Shown: piece by piece, positions 1-6,782 of the stretch | Layout: each line of letters opens with the position of its first letter | Numbering within the stretch: position 1 is the stretch's first letter | DNA from: CAZFBR01 sp035353495 [NCBI: uncultured bacterium] | Lineage (GTDB): Bacteria > DAOPZR01 | DNA: 7,765 nt | Assembly: GCA_964517215.1 (NCBI GenBank) | Contig: CAZFBR010000173.1 | Span: forward strand, 1-7,765 | Direction: 5' to 3' | The notes under the pieces: generated by a model | What the model was told of the DNA's origin: nothing | Seen by the model: the letters and a program-made list of their open reading frames with translations, nothing else | Database searches by the model: none | Position numbers and translations under genes: made by a program

Positions 1-1
1 C

Positions 2-2479
2 TGCCGCTGCACGGGCTACGAGCAGCTGTGCCTGGCGGTCGACCAGGCGGTCAAGCGGCTCAACGACCCGGACTTCCAGGCGGTGGTCGCACCGTCGTTC
101 CGCGACGACACGCGGGTGGTGGGCAAGCCGAAACGCAAGGTTGACGGGCCCAAGCTGGCGCGCGGCGAACGCGCGTTCGTCGAGGATATGGTGCCGCGCG
201 ACGCCTGTGTGATGAAAATGATGCGCTCGCCCTACGCGCACGCCTATATCGAGGATATTGACACCCGCGCGGCGGAGAAGCTGCCGGGCGTGGTTTATAT
301 CCTGACCTACAAGAACTGTCCCGAGATCTGGTACAACCAGGCGGGGCAGGGCTTCCCCGAGCCGTCGCCGTACGACCGGATGCTGGTCGGCCGCAAGATG
401 CTGCATGTCGGCGACCGGGTGGCCGCCGTTGTGGCCGAGACGGAAGCCATTGCGCTCGCGGCGATGAAGAAAATCAAGGTCAAATGGCAGGTGCTCAAAC
501 CGGTGCTTTCCATCGACGAGGCGGCGGCGCCCGGCGCCCCGATCGTGCATAAGAGCGCGGTGGAATACGTCGTCGGCGCGCCGGACAATTTGGCGGCGTA
601 CAACAAGAAGGCGGACCCGCGCGACGGCAAGATCATCTACCAGTTCCCCATCCACGGCGACCCGCACCGCAACATCGCCGCGGGCGTGGCGGGCGGCATC
701 GGCGACGTGGAACGGGGACTCAAGGAAGCCGACGTTGTGCTTGAGCGCGAATATGCGAGTACGCAGATCCAGTGCACGCCGGTGGAGCCGCACGTGGTCT
801 ACTGTCGCATGGACGGCGAGCGGCTGATCATCCACGCCTCGACCCAGGTGCCCTGGCATCTGCGGCGCATTGTGGCGCGCGTGCTCGGCGGGGTCGACGA
901 GAACCGCATCCGGGTCATCAAGGAGCGGGTCGGCGGCGGATTTGGCTCCAAGCAGGATATTGTGCTGGAGGAAGTGGTTGCGTACCTGACCTGGGTGACC
1001 GGCCGCCCAATCTACCAGCGGTTCACCCGCGAGGAGGAATTCATCGCCTCGCGCACGCGCCACGTGATGAAGATCAAGGTGAAGCTGGGCGCGAAGAAGG
1101 ACGGAAAACTGACGGCGGTCTACATGGACCTGCGCGCCAACACCGGCCCGTACGGCTCACACTGCCTGACGGTGCCGATGAACGCCTGCTCCAAGGCGCT
1201 GCCGCTCTTCCTTTGCGATAATATGGGCTTCAAGGTCACCACCTACTATTCCAATATTCCGCCGACGGGCGCGTATCAGGGCTACGGCGCGCCCAAGGGC
1301 TCGTATGCGTTGCAGCTGGCGGCGGCGGAACTGGCGGAACAGCTCGGCATGGACCATCTCGCGTTCATCGAAAAGAACCGCGTGCGCGACGGGGTGATGC
1401 TGGAGATCCTGCGCTGCCTCGGCGAGGGGCGCGAAGGGACGCCGCAGCGCGTTTCGAGCTGCGGGCTGGGCCCGGCGCTGGAACGCGGCACGGCGATGAT
1501 TGAATGGGGGAAGAAGGTTGCCAGCAGCGATCCGAATGTGAAGATCGGCAAGGGGTTCGCAATCATTCAGCAGGGGTCGGGCCTGCCCGGCCTTGATTCC
1601 GCCAACGCGGAGGTGAAACTGCTCTCCGACGGCAGCTTCATGCTGCTCTCCGGCGGCACCGACCTGGGCACGGGGCTTGACACGGTCACGACGAAATTCG
1701 CGGCGGAAGTGCTGTGTGTCGACATCAACAAGGTGAGCATTATCGCCGCGGACACCGACATCACCCCGTTCGATGTCGGCGCCTACGCCTCGAGCGGCAC
1801 GTACTTTTCCGGCGCCGCGGCGATGAATGCGGCGCTGGATTTGAAGGCGAAGCTGATCCGCCAGGCGGCGAAGATGCTCAAGGAGGACGAAAAGGATTTG
1901 CGGCTCGTCTATCCCGGCGCGGTGCAGGGGAAGAGGGGAAAGGTTACCTACTGGGATATTGCCCACGATGCGGAGACGGGTGTCGGCTGCGGCGCGCTGG
2001 CCGGTATCGGCCATTTCACCACCGACAATGCCTCGTTCCCGTACGGCGCGCATTTTGCCCAGGTGGCGGTCAATATCAAGACCGGCGAGGTGAAGGTGCA
2101 GAAGTATTATGCGCTACAGGACTGCGGCACGCCGGTCAATCCCGAACTGGCGCTCGGACAGATCTACGGCGGCGCGCTCAAAACCATCGGGCACTCGCTC
2201 TATGAGGAAATGATCCTCGACAAGGACGGGCGCTGCCTCAACGCCAACCTGCTCGACTACAAGGTGCCGATGATCAACGACATCCCCGATGATTTCAAGG
2301 CGGAACTGGTCTTCACCGACGACCCGTTCGGGCCGTTCGGCAGCAAGTCAATCTCGGAGATCGCCTGCAACGGGGCGGCCCCGGCGATCGCCGATGCCAT
2401 CCACGACGCCATCGGCGTGTGGATTCGCGACTGGCCGTTCTCGCCGGAGAAGGTGCTGAAGCATCTGGGCAAGCTGTAG
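2..2479 (+). CDS. Molybdenum hydroxylase (xanthine dehydrogenase/aldehyde oxidoreductase family), fused [2Fe-2S] and molybdopterin domains, 5' partial
   Basis: The reading frame is open from the first bases and runs 825 codons to TAG, so the true start lies left of the window. A GTG at 83 opens the same frame but has no ribosome binding site and would cut the protein inside a domain junction. The first residues, CRCTGY, are the second cysteine pair of the all-helical [2Fe-2S] domain. The molybdopterin-binding part follows in the same chain, as in single-chain aldehyde oxidoreductases such as Mop. Visible landmarks, counting from base 2, are VEPH near residue 260, GGGFGSK at 311-317 (molybdopterin contact loop), GAYQGYGAPKG around 424-434, and GSKSISE with Glu786, which lies where the family has its catalytic glutamate. 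Such enzymes hydroxylate aldehydes, purines or other heterocycles using water in the cytoplasm. The substrate cannot be read here. Gln426 occupies the position that is arginine in xanthine dehydrogenases (RGFG), which argues against ordinary xanthine oxidation. No FAD subunit is visible. The family assignment is very secure, the specificity is not. Confidence 0.93.
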   Translation, partial: CRCTGYEQLCLAVDQAVKRLNDPDFQAVVAPSFRDDTRVVGKPKRKVDGPKLARGERAFVEDMVPRDACVMKMMRSPYAHAYIEDIDTRAAEKLPGVVYILTYKNCPEIWYNQAGQGFPEPSPYDRMLVGRKMLHVGDRVAAVVAETEAIALAAMKKIKVKWQVLKPVLSIDEAAAPGAPIVHKSAVEYVVGAPDNLAAYNKKADPRDGKIIYQFPIHGDPHRNIAAGVAGGIGDVERGLKEADVVLEREYASTQIQCTPVEPHVVYCRMDGERLIIHASTQVPWHLRRIVARVLGGVDENRIRVIKERVGGGFGSKQDIVLEEVVAYLTWVTGRPIYQRFTREEEFIASRTRHVMKIKVKLGAKKDGKLTAVYMDLRANTGPYGSHCLTVPMNACSKALPLFLCDNMGFKVTTYYSNIPPTGAYQGYGAPKGSYALQLAAAELAEQLGMDHLAFIEKNRVRDGVMLEILRCLGEGREGTPQRVSSCGLGPALERGTAMIEWGKKVASSDPNVKIGKGFAIIQQGSGLPGLDSANAEVKLLSDGSFMLLSGGTDLGTGLDTVTTKFAAEVLCVDINKVSIIAADTDITPFDVGAYASSGTYFSGAAAMNAALDLKAKLIRQAAKMLKEDEKDLRLVYPGAVQGKRGKVTYWDIAHDAETGVGCGALAGIGHFTTDNASFPYGAHFAQVAVNIKTGEVKVQKYYALQDCGTPVNPELALGQIYGGALKTIGHSLYEEMILDKDGRCLNANLLDYKVPMINDIPDDFKAELVFTDDPFGPFGSKSISEIACNGAAPAIADAIHDAIGVWIRDWPFSPEKVLKHLGKL

Positions 2480-2484
2480 ACCCG

Positions 2485-2540
2485 ATCGCAAACGACTGCG
2501 GCAGCGGAACGCCTGTTCCGGTGCCGCGCAATGCGATTTT
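2485..2540 (+). terminator. Probable intrinsic terminator: two-part hairpin with T4 run
   Basis: The site begins 6 bp after the stop of the molybdenum hydroxylase gene. Arms at 2498-2510 and 2515-2527 pair over 13 positions with one mismatch around a GCCT loop. An outer stem, ATCGCA at 2485-2490 with TGCGAT at 2532-2537, extends it across a 7/4-nt internal loop, and TTT follows directly (TTTT at 2537-2540). The T run is short for a strong terminator, so read-through is possible. The rest of the 232-bp gap (2541-2676) shows no gene or other structure that I can support. Confidence 0.55.
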
Positions 2541-2676
2541 ATGGGGCGATTGTGGCAGGGGGACCGCTGAAGAAAGAATATTGGCCCCAGTCACGTTGTC
2601 TGGCAGCACGGCGGACTATTCCCGGTGGATGCTGCAGTTATTGTTGTGACGCGGCGGCAACGACGACGGAGAATGG

Positions 2677-2705
2677 TTGCGCCCGCCGGGACATTGACGT
2701 AGAAT
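2677..2705 (+). promoter_or_regulatory. Sigma70-like promoter for a leaderless J-domain mRNA
   Basis: TAGAAT at 2700-2705 differs from the -10 consensus by one base. A weak -35 (TTGCGC at 2677-2682) lies 17 bp upstream. Exactly 6 nt separate the -10 box from ATG 2712, which would put the transcription start on the A of the start codon. No Shine-Dalgarno sequence precedes this ATG. The same geometry recurs at 6806-6818, which raises confidence that it is real. Confidence 0.5.
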
Positions 2706-2711
2706 TTCCCC

Positions 2712-3800
2712 ATGGACTTCCGCACCATCATCATGGCGCCGCGGCTGCGCTATCTCTATGAGCTGCTGCAGTTGGAAGCAAATGCCTCGGCGGAGCAGGT
2801 GACGCGCGCGTATCGCGCGCTGGTGCGCCAGTACCATCCCGACAAGGTGGGAGGGGACGAGGCGCTGCTGCGGGTTTTTCACGACTTGCAGGAGGCCTAT
2901 GAAACGCTGCGCGATCCGTACAAGATCCGCCAGTTGAACGAGGAATTTTATGCGGCACTGCCCAGCGAGGTGGCGGTGGGCGGCAAGGTGTTCAGCATCG
3001 GGTCGTTTTTCGGCATGCGCTTTTTCCGCCGCCGGGAGCAATCCTACCACCGTCATGGCGGCCGGGTGCGGGCGCTGCTCACCACTACCGCCGCCCCGTC
3101 ATCGGTGGACGACCATTTTGCGCAATTTTTCGACGACAACTGGTTCGAGGGCGAGACCTCCATCCTCGACCATCCCGACTGGGATATTCTCGAGATCATG
3201 ATGGCGGGGGCAATGACCGAAGAGCAGCTCGCGGTGATGGAGGAAATCTACGCGCGGCGCGGGTTGGAGGGTGCGACGGAGACGCCCTGGTTCATGCAGA
3301 ATATGGAGGGGTTTTACCACTTTTCCCGGCGCGCGTTCAAAAAGGCGATGCGCTGTTTCGAGGAGCTGACACGCACCATCCCGCACAATATTATTTTCCT
3401 GTATCGGTATGGCTTGTGCTGCGAGGCGTTTCACTGGCAGGCGAAGGAGGAAGGGTGGGAGATCTACCTGCGCGATAACCGGCTTCTGCAGATCGCGGCG
3501 CAGCAGTACGAGCGGGCGCTGCATATCGCCTGGTCGCGACGCAAGGATGAACGCCAGGAATGCTTTACCATCCAGAAGGCGCTGGCGGATTTGTATGAAG
3601 ATGTGGGTGAGCGGGGCAAGGCGCGCAAACTGTGGGAGCGCATCCGCACGCATCGCGGCAAATCGCTGGAGGCGCAGGCGCGTCTCAAGCAGCTGTCGTT
3701 GTGGCGGTCGCTGTTCGGCGCGCTGCAGCGCCGGCAGGAACGACGGCTGCTGACGGACAGCGCGGTGCCGAAACCACAACCACCGGAGGAATCGCAATGA
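2712..3800 (+). CDS. J-domain (DnaJ-like) protein with TPR-like C-terminal helices
   Basis: This 362-residue protein is predicted to be cytoplasmic. Residues about 13-78 form a J domain: YELLQLEANASAEQV, then the HPD triad at 42-44 that stimulates DnaK ATPase, then a helix ending YETLRDPYKIRQL. It lacks the Gly/Phe linker, zinc-finger CxxCxGxG repeats and C-terminal substrate domains of true DnaJ, so it is a specialised J protein and not the housekeeping chaperone. After a basic, aromatic linker (about 95-120) comes a helical region. TPR-like patterns appear near 197-222 (FYHFSRRAFKKAMRCFEEL) and 287-312 (ALADLYEDVGERGKARKLWERI), suggesting protein-protein contacts. The tail is basic and then Pro/Glu-rich. 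ATG 2712 is chosen because a -10 box lies 6 nt upstream. ATG 2733 is an alternative that would still keep the J domain. The stop overlaps the next gene by 4 bp (ATGA), implying translational coupling. It probably recruits Hsp70 to a specific client, possibly the membrane protein encoded next, but the client is inferred only from position. Confidence 0.9.
   Translation: MDFRTIIMAPRLRYLYELLQLEANASAEQVTRAYRALVRQYHPDKVGGDEALLRVFHDLQEAYETLRDPYKIRQLNEEFYAALPSEVAVGGKVFSIGSFFGMRFFRRREQSYHRHGGRVRALLTTTAAPSSVDDHFAQFFDDNWFEGETSILDHPDWDILEIMMAGAMTEEQLAVMEEIYARRGLEGATETPWFMQNMEGFYHFSRRAFKKAMRCFEELTRTIPHNIIFLYRYGLCCEAFHWQAKEEGWEIYLRDNRLLQIAAQQYERALHIAWSRRKDERQECFTIQKALADLYEDVGERGKARKLWERIRTHRGKSLEAQARLKQLSLWRSLFGALQRRQERRLLTDSAVPKPQPPEESQ
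3785..3790 (+). promoter_or_regulatory. Ribosome binding site GGAGGA for the membrane protein
   Basis: GGAGGA lies 6 nt before ATG 3797, inside the end of the J-domain gene. It fixes this start over upstream codons in the same frame, which is open back to about 3632 only as a shadow of the J-domain gene. Confidence 0.8.
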
Positions 3801-4462
3801 CCTTTGTCCGCATCGGGGACGTGATGGCAATCCCCATCGCCTGGCTGGCGCTGGTGTTCCTGCTGATTTTTATCGCGGCCCTGGGCTTGATCGTGGTGAT
3901 GGCGATCGTGCCGGTATTTCGCGGCGGCAGGACGGCGGAGCGGCCGCGGGACCGCCGCTGGCAGCTGCCGTCTGCCGGTACCGCGCGGGACGAGCTATGG
4001 TTTGCGCTCAAGGTGCTGGGCGGATTCGGCACGGTGGTGGCTCTGCTTGCGTATGCGAACTACTGCATCTGGACGGATATATACGGCATCACCATCAGCC
4101 CGGCTGGTGACTGGCAGTTTGAAAATCCGTTCGGCGCGACCATCGGCAGCGTTTCCGCCGGAGAGCTGCGCACGGTCGGGGTCGGCTCGCATACCACAAC
4201 CTACTACCGCGCCAACCAGTCGAATTCGACGACGGCCTTCACCGATTTTTATGTCTGCACTGCCAGCGGTGCGGTGTGGGAACTCTCAACGAACGACGGC
4301 GAGCAGGTGCGGGCAGCGCTGGGGTACGGCAACCTGGCGGTGGTGCCGCTGGAAATCGGTGCCGACGGCGGGTATCGCATCGGCGCGCACACGTACGGAC
4401 CGCAAGGTCCGGTTTTCGCTGCCGGGGCGCAAGCATCGGCGGCGTTTTCACCTGACCGTTGA
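3797..4462 (+). CDS. Two-helix membrane protein of unknown function
   Basis: I do not recognise this 221-residue protein. Two hydrophobic stretches are visible, at about residues 11-40 (long, Leu/Ile/Val-rich) and 69-91 (ALKVLGGFGTVVALLAYANYC). The segment between them (42-68) holds seven arginines, so by the positive-inside rule it faces the cytoplasm. That puts the roughly 130-residue C-terminal part outside the membrane. This part is near neutral and rich in Gly, Thr, Ser and aromatics (DWQFENPFG, VGVGSHTTTYYRAN, SGAVWELSTNDGEQVRAAL), which looks like a small beta-rich domain. It vaguely recalls bacterial PH-like domains, but no motif secures that. The gene starts inside the stop of the J-domain gene (ATGA overlap) and ends 13 bp before the M23 peptidase gene, so the three are probably one transcript. 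The start is set by GGAGGA 6 nt upstream. It could anchor or regulate the peptidase, or be a client of the J protein. Both are guesses from position. Confidence 0.8.
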   Translation: MTFVRIGDVMAIPIAWLALVFLLIFIAALGLIVVMAIVPVFRGGRTAERPRDRRWQLPSAGTARDELWFALKVLGGFGTVVALLAYANYCIWTDIYGITISPAGDWQFENPFGATIGSVSAGELRTVGVGSHTTTYYRANQSNSTTAFTDFYVCTASGAVWELSTNDGEQVRAALGYGNLAVVPLEIGADGGYRIGAHTYGPQGPVFAAGAQASAAFSPDR

Positions 4463-4464
4463 AT

Positions 4465-4470
4465 GAGGTG
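4465..4470 (+). promoter_or_regulatory. Ribosome binding site GAGGTG deciding the peptidase start
   Basis: GAGGTG precedes a run GTG-ATG-ATG at 4470-4478. The GTG overlaps the binding site itself. ATG 4473 leaves about 4 nt after GAGG, and ATG 4476 leaves 7 nt, the usual distance. I prefer 4476, with 4473 as the alternative, one residue longer. Confidence 0.65.
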
Positions 4471-4475
4471 TGATG

Positions 4476-5357
4476 ATGAAAAGCCAAGTGATCATTGTGC
4501 TGGTACTGATGCTGGCAGCGCCGATGCAAGCGGCGGTGCTGGATAACGGGGTGCGCATTTTCTGGCAGGATCATGGCGCGTATAATGATATCATGATCGC
4601 AAATCCCGATCCCTGTCCGGTGACGGTCAATGTCAATTTGCGCTTAACGAACGCCGAGTGTGCGGAAGGAGTTAATATTGTTGCGGCCGTTCCCGCAGAA
4701 ACGACGCAGCGGGTTGCCACGGTCCGGCAGGTTAATCCGTTTGCCGGGTATTGGCTTGCCATCGATTCGTGGTGGTGGGATTTCGGCTCACGCGACGCCG
4801 GCACGGCACCAATTACGTGCCGGTTGCCGTTTGCGCCGGGCATGGCGTATGTGGTCTGCCAAGGGGGCAACGGTACCATCAGCCATTCCGGCTATCAGCA
4901 GTATGCCATTGACTGGAGCATGCCTGAAGGCACCCCGATCCATGCCGCGCGTGGCGGAATTGTGGTGAAAACTGAAACAGCACATGCAGCGGGTGGTGCT
5001 GACCCGGCGTACAGCGACCAGGCCAATTTTGTCAGCATGGTCCATGACGATGGTACCGTCGGTGAATATGTTCATCTGCGCCAGGACGGTGTTGCAGTCA
5101 GCGTTGGCGATCGGGTAAATGCCGGGCAGTTGCTTGGATATTCCGGCAATACCGGATGGTCAACGGCGCCGCACCTTCATTTCCGGATTCACCGGCCGAT
5201 CAATACGCGGGAGGTGGAAAGTATCCCCCTGCTGTTCTCCACCGTCGAACAGGGCATCGTGACGCTGGTGGAGGGGCAATCGTATACCTGCCCGGTCGGT
5301 GACGGACAGGATTCATTTTCGGTCGGGGCCATATCGCATACCGGGGAGAAGCAGTGA
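4476..5357 (+). CDS. Secreted M23-family metallopeptidase (LytM/lysostaphin-type)
   Basis: This 293-residue protein starts with a typical signal peptide: MK, a hydrophobic core VIIVLVLMLAA, and a cleavage region near PMQAA (residues 16-20). It is therefore exported and should act in the periplasm or outside the cell. Residues about 21-125 form an N-terminal region that I cannot name, with several tryptophans and cysteines 47, 62, 115 and 128. The catalytic domain covers about 130-245 and keeps the zinc set: His137 and Asp146 (HSGYQQYAIDW), His200 (YVHL) and the HLH motif at 233-235. GTPIHAARGGIVV, VGDRV and SGNTGWSTAPHLHF are family hallmarks. M23 enzymes cut peptide cross-links in peptidoglycan or Gly-rich peptides, and all ligands being present argues for activity. 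No LysM, SH3 or coiled-coil region is visible. Base use is AT-richer than in the flanking genes (codons such as TTA, AAT, GTT), hinting at separate ancestry. It is third in the apparent operon. Confidence 0.93.
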   Translation: MKSQVIIVLVLMLAAPMQAAVLDNGVRIFWQDHGAYNDIMIANPDPCPVTVNVNLRLTNAECAEGVNIVAAVPAETTQRVATVRQVNPFAGYWLAIDSWWWDFGSRDAGTAPITCRLPFAPGMAYVVCQGGNGTISHSGYQQYAIDWSMPEGTPIHAARGGIVVKTETAHAAGGADPAYSDQANFVSMVHDDGTVGEYVHLRQDGVAVSVGDRVNAGQLLGYSGNTGWSTAPHLHFRIHRPINTREVESIPLLFSTVEQGIVTLVEGQSYTCPVGDGQDSFSVGAISHTGEKQ

Positions 5358-5470
5358 TCATGACCGCCGGGCCGGATGGAGCAGGAGGCATGGAGCGGGC
5401 GAAATCACCCGCAGGTGGAACAATTGTGGTATAATATCGTCAGGAGTTGCACCGACATGGAGGTGGGACA
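5358..5470 (+). other. Intergenic region with extended -10 promoter and leader
   Basis: This 113-bp gap shows no clear terminator after the peptidase gene. A small inverted repeat (GCGGG 5395-5399 with CCCGC 5408-5412) sits just upstream of the promoter, where an operator could lie, but it is short and may be chance. ACAATTGT at 5420-5427 is a perfect palindrome abutting the extended -10. Confidence 0.4.
5427..5435 (+). promoter_or_regulatory. Extended -10 promoter (TGG-TATAAT) for the FlgG-like gene
   Basis: TATAAT at 5430-5435 is a perfect -10 box with the TGn extension at 5427-5429. No -35 match is found 16-18 bp upstream, which is usual for extended -10 promoters. Transcription would start near 5442, giving a leader of about 29 nt. 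That leader contains GGAGG (5459-5463) 7 nt before ATG 5471. Confidence 0.55.
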
Positions 5471-6196
5471 ATGACGACCAATGCCATCAATGCCGCGCTG
5501 TCCGGGCTGGCGGCCCAGCAGACCGGGGTGCAGGTAACTGCCAATAATCTGGCCAATGTGAATACAAACGGGTTTCAGGCGTCCGGGGTGTCGCTGGCGG
5601 AACGCGGCGGCCGCGATGGGGTGGAAATCAGCGCCATTGGCCGACAGCTGGCGCAGGGGTCGCTGCAGGCGACGGGCAATGCGCTCGACCTGGCGATTCA
5701 GGGTGATGGCTATTTTGTGATGAAGGATGCGGCGGGCAACAGCAGCTATACGCGCAACGGCAGTTTTCAGGTTGATGGCGCGGGGTATCTGGCTGATGCC
5801 GGCGGGCGCAGGGTGCAGGGTACGGATGGCGATATCCAGGTCGGCAGCGGCGCGGTCAGTGTCGGTGCGGACGGTACGGTGAGTATCACGAATAGCGACG
5901 GGACGAAACGCAACGCGGGAACGCTGCTGGTGGCGCAGTTCGCCAATGCCGGTGGCCTGGCGGCGGCGGGCGGGTCGCAGTATACGGCGACGGCAAACAG
6001 CGGGGGAGCGTCGACGGGGACGGCAGGCGTCGCCGGGCGCGGGACGCTGGTTGCCGGGTACCGCGAAATGGCGAATGTCGATCTGGCAAAAGAAATGACC
6101 AACCTCATCGTTGACGAAAAGGCATTTGCCGCCAATCTGGCCACCATCAAAGCGCAGGACGAAATGCTGGGCGAAGTGCTTGACCTGAAGCAGTGA
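5471..6196 (+). CDS. Flagellar basal-body rod/hook family protein (FlgG/FlgF-like)
   Basis: This 241-residue protein shows the three parts of flagellar axial proteins. The N-terminal rod motif is NNLANVNTNGF at 25-35. The central FlgE/F/G domain is at about 71-118 (ALDLAIQGDGYFVM, YTRNGSFQVD, GYLAD). The C-terminal helix is at about 198-240 (MANVDLAKEMTNLIVDEKAFAANLATI). Such proteins are exported by the flagellar type III system without a cleaved signal and stack into the rod or hook. It is at the short end for FlgG (about 260) and lacks a large variable domain. The C-terminus ends DEMLGEVLDLKQ, where classical FlgG reads QRAYEAN, which fits the scattered paralogs of this family better than a canonical FlgG. 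The start is ATG 5471, supported by GGAGG 7 nt upstream. TTG 5447 in the same frame has no such support. No other flagellar gene is in view. The next gene starts 7 bp later, so the two may share a transcript. Confidence 0.88.
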   Translation: MTTNAINAALSGLAAQQTGVQVTANNLANVNTNGFQASGVSLAERGGRDGVEISAIGRQLAQGSLQATGNALDLAIQGDGYFVMKDAAGNSSYTRNGSFQVDGAGYLADAGGRRVQGTDGDIQVGSGAVSVGADGTVSITNSDGTKRNAGTLLVAQFANAGGLAAAGGSQYTATANSGGASTGTAGVAGRGTLVAGYREMANVDLAKEMTNLIVDEKAFAANLATIKAQDEMLGEVLDLKQ

Positions 6197-6203
6197 GGCG
6201 GGC

Positions 6204-6782
6204 ATGGGCGCCGCCGGCCCGCTGACGGCGGAGTTGCGCCGGCGCGGCGTGACGGTGCTGATGCACTATTCGCCGGCGGAGAATCTTTCATCCATTTTGC
6301 GGCATGGCATCCTGTCGCGGCGGGCGCGTCAGGCAGCGGGAGTGCTCCCGGCGGCGCAGCACGGCTGGGGCACCAGCGCCCACGGGCAGGCGTATGCCGC
6401 GTTCGTCTGCCTGGGTTTTGCCGCGCATCGGGTAATGATGGCCAAGGAACGCGGCGCGGTGGCAGTGTTTCGTATTGCGCCGGCAATTGTCGAACAACCC
6501 GGCGTCTGTTTTGCCCCGCACAACACGGCATTGGCGGACATCGATCCGGAGTATGTGTGCGCCTGCACCGGCGCCGAGGCGCTGGGCCTGCTCTTTGCCG
6601 ATGACGGGGGCGCGCGGCTGCGCGACCCGCAATGCGAGATCCTCATTCCGGACCGGATACCGGTGGCGGCGATTGCCGGCGTGACCGTGCATGCGTCCGG
6701 CGGCGCGGTCGACTGGCCGCGCACCTGCTGGTGGCGCTGTCGCCGGCAGTGCGGTCGGATACTGAGTACCATGAAAATATAA
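6204..6782 (+). CDS. DarT-like (DUF4433-like) ADP-ribosyltransferase, probable frame disruption at the 3' end
   Basis: As read, the product is 192 residues. Its start MHYSPAENLSSILRHGILS (20-38) matches the opening of DarT-type enzymes, where a conserved His in an HxT-like motif contacts NAD. YAAFVCLGFAAHRVMM (64-79), VAVFRIAP (86-93) and a PGVCFAPHNTA segment (99-109) follow in family order. DPQCEILIPDRIPVAAIAGV (141-160) carries Glu145 where DarT has its catalytic glutamate, followed by the usual VP-I-I-V strand. DarT enzymes modify thymidine in single-stranded DNA and are toxins checked by the macrodomain protein DarG. No DarG is present here. Target and toxicity are inferred from family. 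The last 24 residues (Cys/Trp/Arg-rich, TCWWRCRRQC) look out of frame, and the -1 frame from about 6707 reads more plausibly to a TGA at 6785-6787. GAGG at 6195-6198 lies 5 nt before the ATG. Confidence 0.72.
   Translation: MGAAGPLTAELRRRGVTVLMHYSPAENLSSILRHGILSRRARQAAGVLPAAQHGWGTSAHGQAYAAFVCLGFAAHRVMMAKERGAVAVFRIAPAIVEQPGVCFAPHNTALADIDPEYVCACTGAEALGLLFADDGGARLRDPQCEILIPDRIPVAAIAGVTVHASGGAVDWPRTCWWRCRRQCGRILSTMKI

Noticed and set aside
1157-2053. Long minus-strand open frame (298 codons) inside the molybdenum hydroxylase gene
   Set aside because: It is an Arg/His-rich shadow of a GC-rich gene with clear family motifs on the + strand, and it has no domain of its own.
2419-2761. Short open frames across the gap between the hydroxylase and J-domain genes
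   Set aside because: They overlap flanking genes, cross the terminator hairpin and the promoter, and show no ribosome binding site or protein-like sequence.
3632-3796. Upstream extension of the membrane protein into the J-domain gene
   Set aside because: The extension is an Ala/Arg/Thr-rich shadow. GGAGGA 6 nt before ATG 3797 and the ATGA overlap fix the start.
3099-3830. Minus-strand open frame (243 codons) opposite the J-domain gene
   Set aside because: Its composition is typical of the reverse reading of GC-rich coding DNA, no motif is recognisable, and the + strand has an HPD J domain.
4581-4586. TATAAT inside the M23 peptidase gene, beside the palindrome ATGATATCAT
   Set aside because: It encodes the Ala-Tyr-Asn-Asp segment in frame, with no -35 match and no gene start positioned downstream.
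5360-5434. A 24-codon ORF directly after the peptidase gene
   Set aside because: It is too short, has only a distant GGAG, low-complexity content, and ends inside the promoter of the next gene.
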